Below are positions 4,507 through 6,139 of a DNA stretch of 6,139 nucleotides, piece after piece. The notes under the pieces are model-generated. The model was not told the DNA's origin and did not search any database. It worked only from the letters and a program-made list of their open reading frames with translations. The stretch comes from Pseudomonadota bacterium (GTDB lineage: Bacteria > Pseudomonadota > Alphaproteobacteria > Acetobacterales > Acetobacteraceae): NCBI GenBank assembly GCA_023424475.1, contig JAFADX010000339.1, positions 1 through 6,139 on the forward strand, in the 5' to 3' direction. A program made the position numbers and the translations under genes. Position 1 is the first letter of the stretch, and every line of letters starts with the position of its first letter.

Positions 4507-5919
4507 ATGACAGCGACGCGCACCGAAACCGACAGCCTCGGGACCATCGAGATTCCCGCAGGCCGCTACTGGGGTCCGCAGACCGAGCGCGCCCGCACCC
4601 TCTTCCGCATCGGCGAGACCCGGCTCGATCCGGGCGTGATCCGCGCCACCGGCCTGCAGAAATGGGCCGCCGCCGAGGCCAACCGCCGCCTGGGCGAACT
4701 GCCCGGAGCCATCGCCGAACCGATCAAGGCCGCCGCCGCGGAAGTCGAATCCGGCGAGCGCGACGCCGACTTTCCCCTGCCCGTCTGGCAGACCGGCTCG
4801 GGCACCCAGACCAACATGAACGCGAACGAGGTCATCGCGAACCGCGCCAACGAGATGCTCGGCCAGCCGCTTGGCAGCCGCAGGCCGGTCCATCCGAACG
4901 ACCATGTCAACCGCGGCCAGTCGTCGAACGATTCCTTCCCGACGGTGATGCACCTCGCCGCCGTCCACGCGGTGCGCCACCGCCTGCTGCCCGGCCTCGC
5001 CGCCCTGCACGCCGCGCTGACCGCCAAGGCGGAAGAATACCGCGACGTCGTGAAGCTCGGCCGCACCCACATGATGGACGCGGTGCCGGTGACGCTGGGC
5101 GGCGAGTTCGCCACCTGGGGCCGCCAGGTCGAGAACGGCATCGCCCGCATCGCCGGCGCCATCCCGCGCCTGCTGCTGCTGCCGCAGGGCGGCACGGCGG
5201 CGGGCACGGGCCTCAACCGCCACCCCGCATTCGACGAGGTGTTCTGCGCCATCGTCGCCGAGCGCGCCGGGGAAGCCTTCGCACCCAACCCCGACAAGTC
5301 GGAAGGCATGGCGGCGCACGACGCCTTCGTGGAACTGCACGGCGCGATGAACACGGTGGCGGTCTCGCTGACCAAGATCGCCAACGACATCCGCCTGCTC
5401 GGTTCCGGCCCGCGGGGCGGGATCGGGGAACTGGTCGTGCCGGCCGACGGCCTGTCCAGCAGCATCATGCCCGGCAAGACCAACCCCACCCAGGCCGAGG
5501 CGCTGACCATGGTCTGCGCCCGCGTGATGGGGAACCAGACCACGGTGACCTTCGCCGGCGCACAGGGCCACCTGGAACTCAACGTCTTCAAGCCCGTCAT
5601 CATCCAGAGCGTGCTCGAAAGCGCGACCCTGCTCGGCGATGCCGCGCGGTCCTTCGCCACGCACATGGTCGCGAAGCTCGAACCGAACCGCGCCCGGATC
5701 GCCGAGCAGGTGGCCAAGTCCCTGATGCTCGTCACCGCGCTCAACCCGCGCATCGGCTACGACAAGGCCGTGCAGATCGCGAAGACGGCGCTCGCCGAGG
5801 ACCTCACGCTGAAGGAAGCCGCCGCGCGCCTCGGCCATGTCGCGCCCGGGGATTTCGATCGCTGGGTGAGGCCGGAGGACATGCTCCGCCCCGGCGGCGC
5901 GCTGGAGGGCGGCGGATGA
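4507..5919 (+). CDS. fumC: Class II fumarate hydratase
   Basis: Homotetrameric, cluster-free cytosolic TCA enzyme that interconverts fumarate and L-malate. The 470-residue product (E. coli FumC has 467) has the fumarase/aspartase layout: N-terminal domain, central helical bundle, and C-terminal FumC domain from about 410. Landmarks: IEIPAGRYWGPQTERA (18-32), WQTGSGTQTNMNANEV (94-109), the B-site HPNDHVN (129-135), QSSNDSFPT, GRTHMMDAVPVTLG with H188, the signature loop SSSIMPGKTN with S318, K324 and N326, and TALNPRIGYDKA (410-421). H188 and S318 have the same numbers as the E. coli catalytic residues. Position 317, normally Gly in the GSSIM signature, is Ser here. ATG 4507 is chosen because GGAGG lies 5 bases upstream; an in-frame GTG at 4495 would overlap that site. 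The stop overlaps the next start (ATGA). Confidence 0.97.
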   Translation: MTATRTETDSLGTIEIPAGRYWGPQTERARTLFRIGETRLDPGVIRATGLQKWAAAEANRRLGELPGAIAEPIKAAAAEVESGERDADFPLPVWQTGSGTQTNMNANEVIANRANEMLGQPLGSRRPVHPNDHVNRGQSSNDSFPTVMHLAAVHAVRHRLLPGLAALHAALTAKAEEYRDVVKLGRTHMMDAVPVTLGGEFATWGRQVENGIARIAGAIPRLLLLPQGGTAAGTGLNRHPAFDEVFCAIVAERAGEAFAPNPDKSEGMAAHDAFVELHGAMNTVAVSLTKIANDIRLLGSGPRGGIGELVVPADGLSSSIMPGKTNPTQAEALTMVCARVMGNQTTVTFAGAQGHLELNVFKPVIIQSVLESATLLGDAARSFATHMVAKLEPNRARIAEQVAKSLMLVTALNPRIGYDKAVQIAKTALAEDLTLKEAAARLGHVAPGDFDRWVRPEDMLRPGGALEGGG

Positions 5920-6139
5920 GGCCGCACCTCGCGAAGCGATCCTTCAGCCTCGCCGGCCACCGCACCTCGGTGGCGCTGGAACCGGCCTTCTGGGCGGCGC
6001 TGGAAGGGGTGGCCCGGCGCCGCGGCAGCAGCCTCGCCGCGCTGCTCGCCTCCCTCGACGCCGAGCGGTCCGAGAGCGGCGCACCGCTCGCCAGCACCCT
6101 GCGCGTCTTCGCGCTCGCCGAGGCGACGCGCGACGGCTG
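5916..6139 (+). CDS. Ribbon-helix-helix domain protein (RHH_4 type), 3' end beyond window
   Basis: Partial gene: 74 codons are visible and no stop is reached. The product begins MRPHLAKRSFSLAGHRTSVA and continues with LEPAFWAALEGVARRRGSSLAALLASLD, then a helix ending STLRVFALAEA. This matches the RHH_4 domain: a short beta strand (KRSFSLAGHRTSVAL) followed by two helices, as in small dimeric DNA-binding proteins. Family members are usually about 75-110 residues, so most of it is probably present. Its target is unknown; autoregulation or control of fumC is plausible but not shown. ATG 5916 overlaps the fumC stop (ATGA), with GGAGGG at 5904-5909 six bases upstream, so it is very likely translated from the fumC transcript. 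Confidence 0.87.
   Translation, partial: MRPHLAKRSFSLAGHRTSVALEPAFWAALEGVARRRGSSLAALLASLDAERSESGAPLASTLRVFALAEATRDG

Noticed and set aside
4450..5838. Long minus-strand open frame (462 codons) opposite fumC, and another at 4566-5753
   Set aside because: The plus strand encodes an unmistakable full-length FumC. The antisense products are compositionally biased with no recognisable motif, as expected in high-GC DNA.
1..6139. CRISPR arrays, tRNA/rRNA genes, insertion sequences, prophage or toxin-antitoxin modules
   Set aside because: No regularly spaced repeats, transposase motifs, attachment-site repeats or RNA-gene signatures seen. The RHH protein resembles an antitoxin fold, but it has no visible toxin partner upstream and is coupled to fumC.

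Overview
The window is very GC-rich, densely coding DNA with no insertion sequence, tRNA, rRNA or CRISPR array visible. The GC content, short spacers, ATGA/GTGA start-stop overlaps and family mix (class I and class II fumarases, DUF2798, DUF1272, RidA, YXWGXW-repeat exported protein, GLOD5-like VOC protein, DUF4332, RHH_4 protein) suggest an alphaproteobacterium. An Acetobacteraceae/Roseomonas-like lineage is my best guess, from memory of family distribution, not from a search.

Layout. Bases 1-146 are non-coding as far as I can see: a poly-G low-complexity start, a GC hairpin, and the leader of the first gene. Bases 147-3018 look like one plus-strand operon of five genes: class I fumarase (fumA type), a two-helix membrane protein (DUF2798), a cysteine-rich DUF1272 protein, an unrecognised two-helix membrane protein, and a RidA-family protein. 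Two of the junctions are 4-base overlaps and the other two gaps are about 15 bases. A 122-base spacer with a strong hairpin precedes a small exported YXWGXW-repeat protein (3141-3473), followed by a VOC-family protein (3532-3939). A long imperfect hairpin lies between the VOC gene and the convergent DUF4332 gene (4012-4419, minus strand). An 87-base divergent spacer then leads to class II fumarase fumC (4507-5919). Its stop overlaps the start of a ribbon-helix-helix protein that runs off the right edge.

Function. The central theme is the fumarate-to-malate step of the TCA cycle, encoded twice by unrelated enzymes about 2.7 kb apart. One is a [4Fe-4S] enzyme expected to be oxygen- and iron-sensitive; the other is cluster-free. 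RidA-type and VOC-type proteins are general metabolite damage-control families and fit a metabolic housekeeping neighbourhood, but a direct link to fumarate metabolism is inference.

I do not see a clearly new biological system here. The points most worth a second look are the paired fumarases, an atypical residue in the FumC signature loop, a hairpin next to a Shine-Dalgarno site, the RHH gene fused translationally to fumC, and an unnamed small membrane protein inside the fumA operon.
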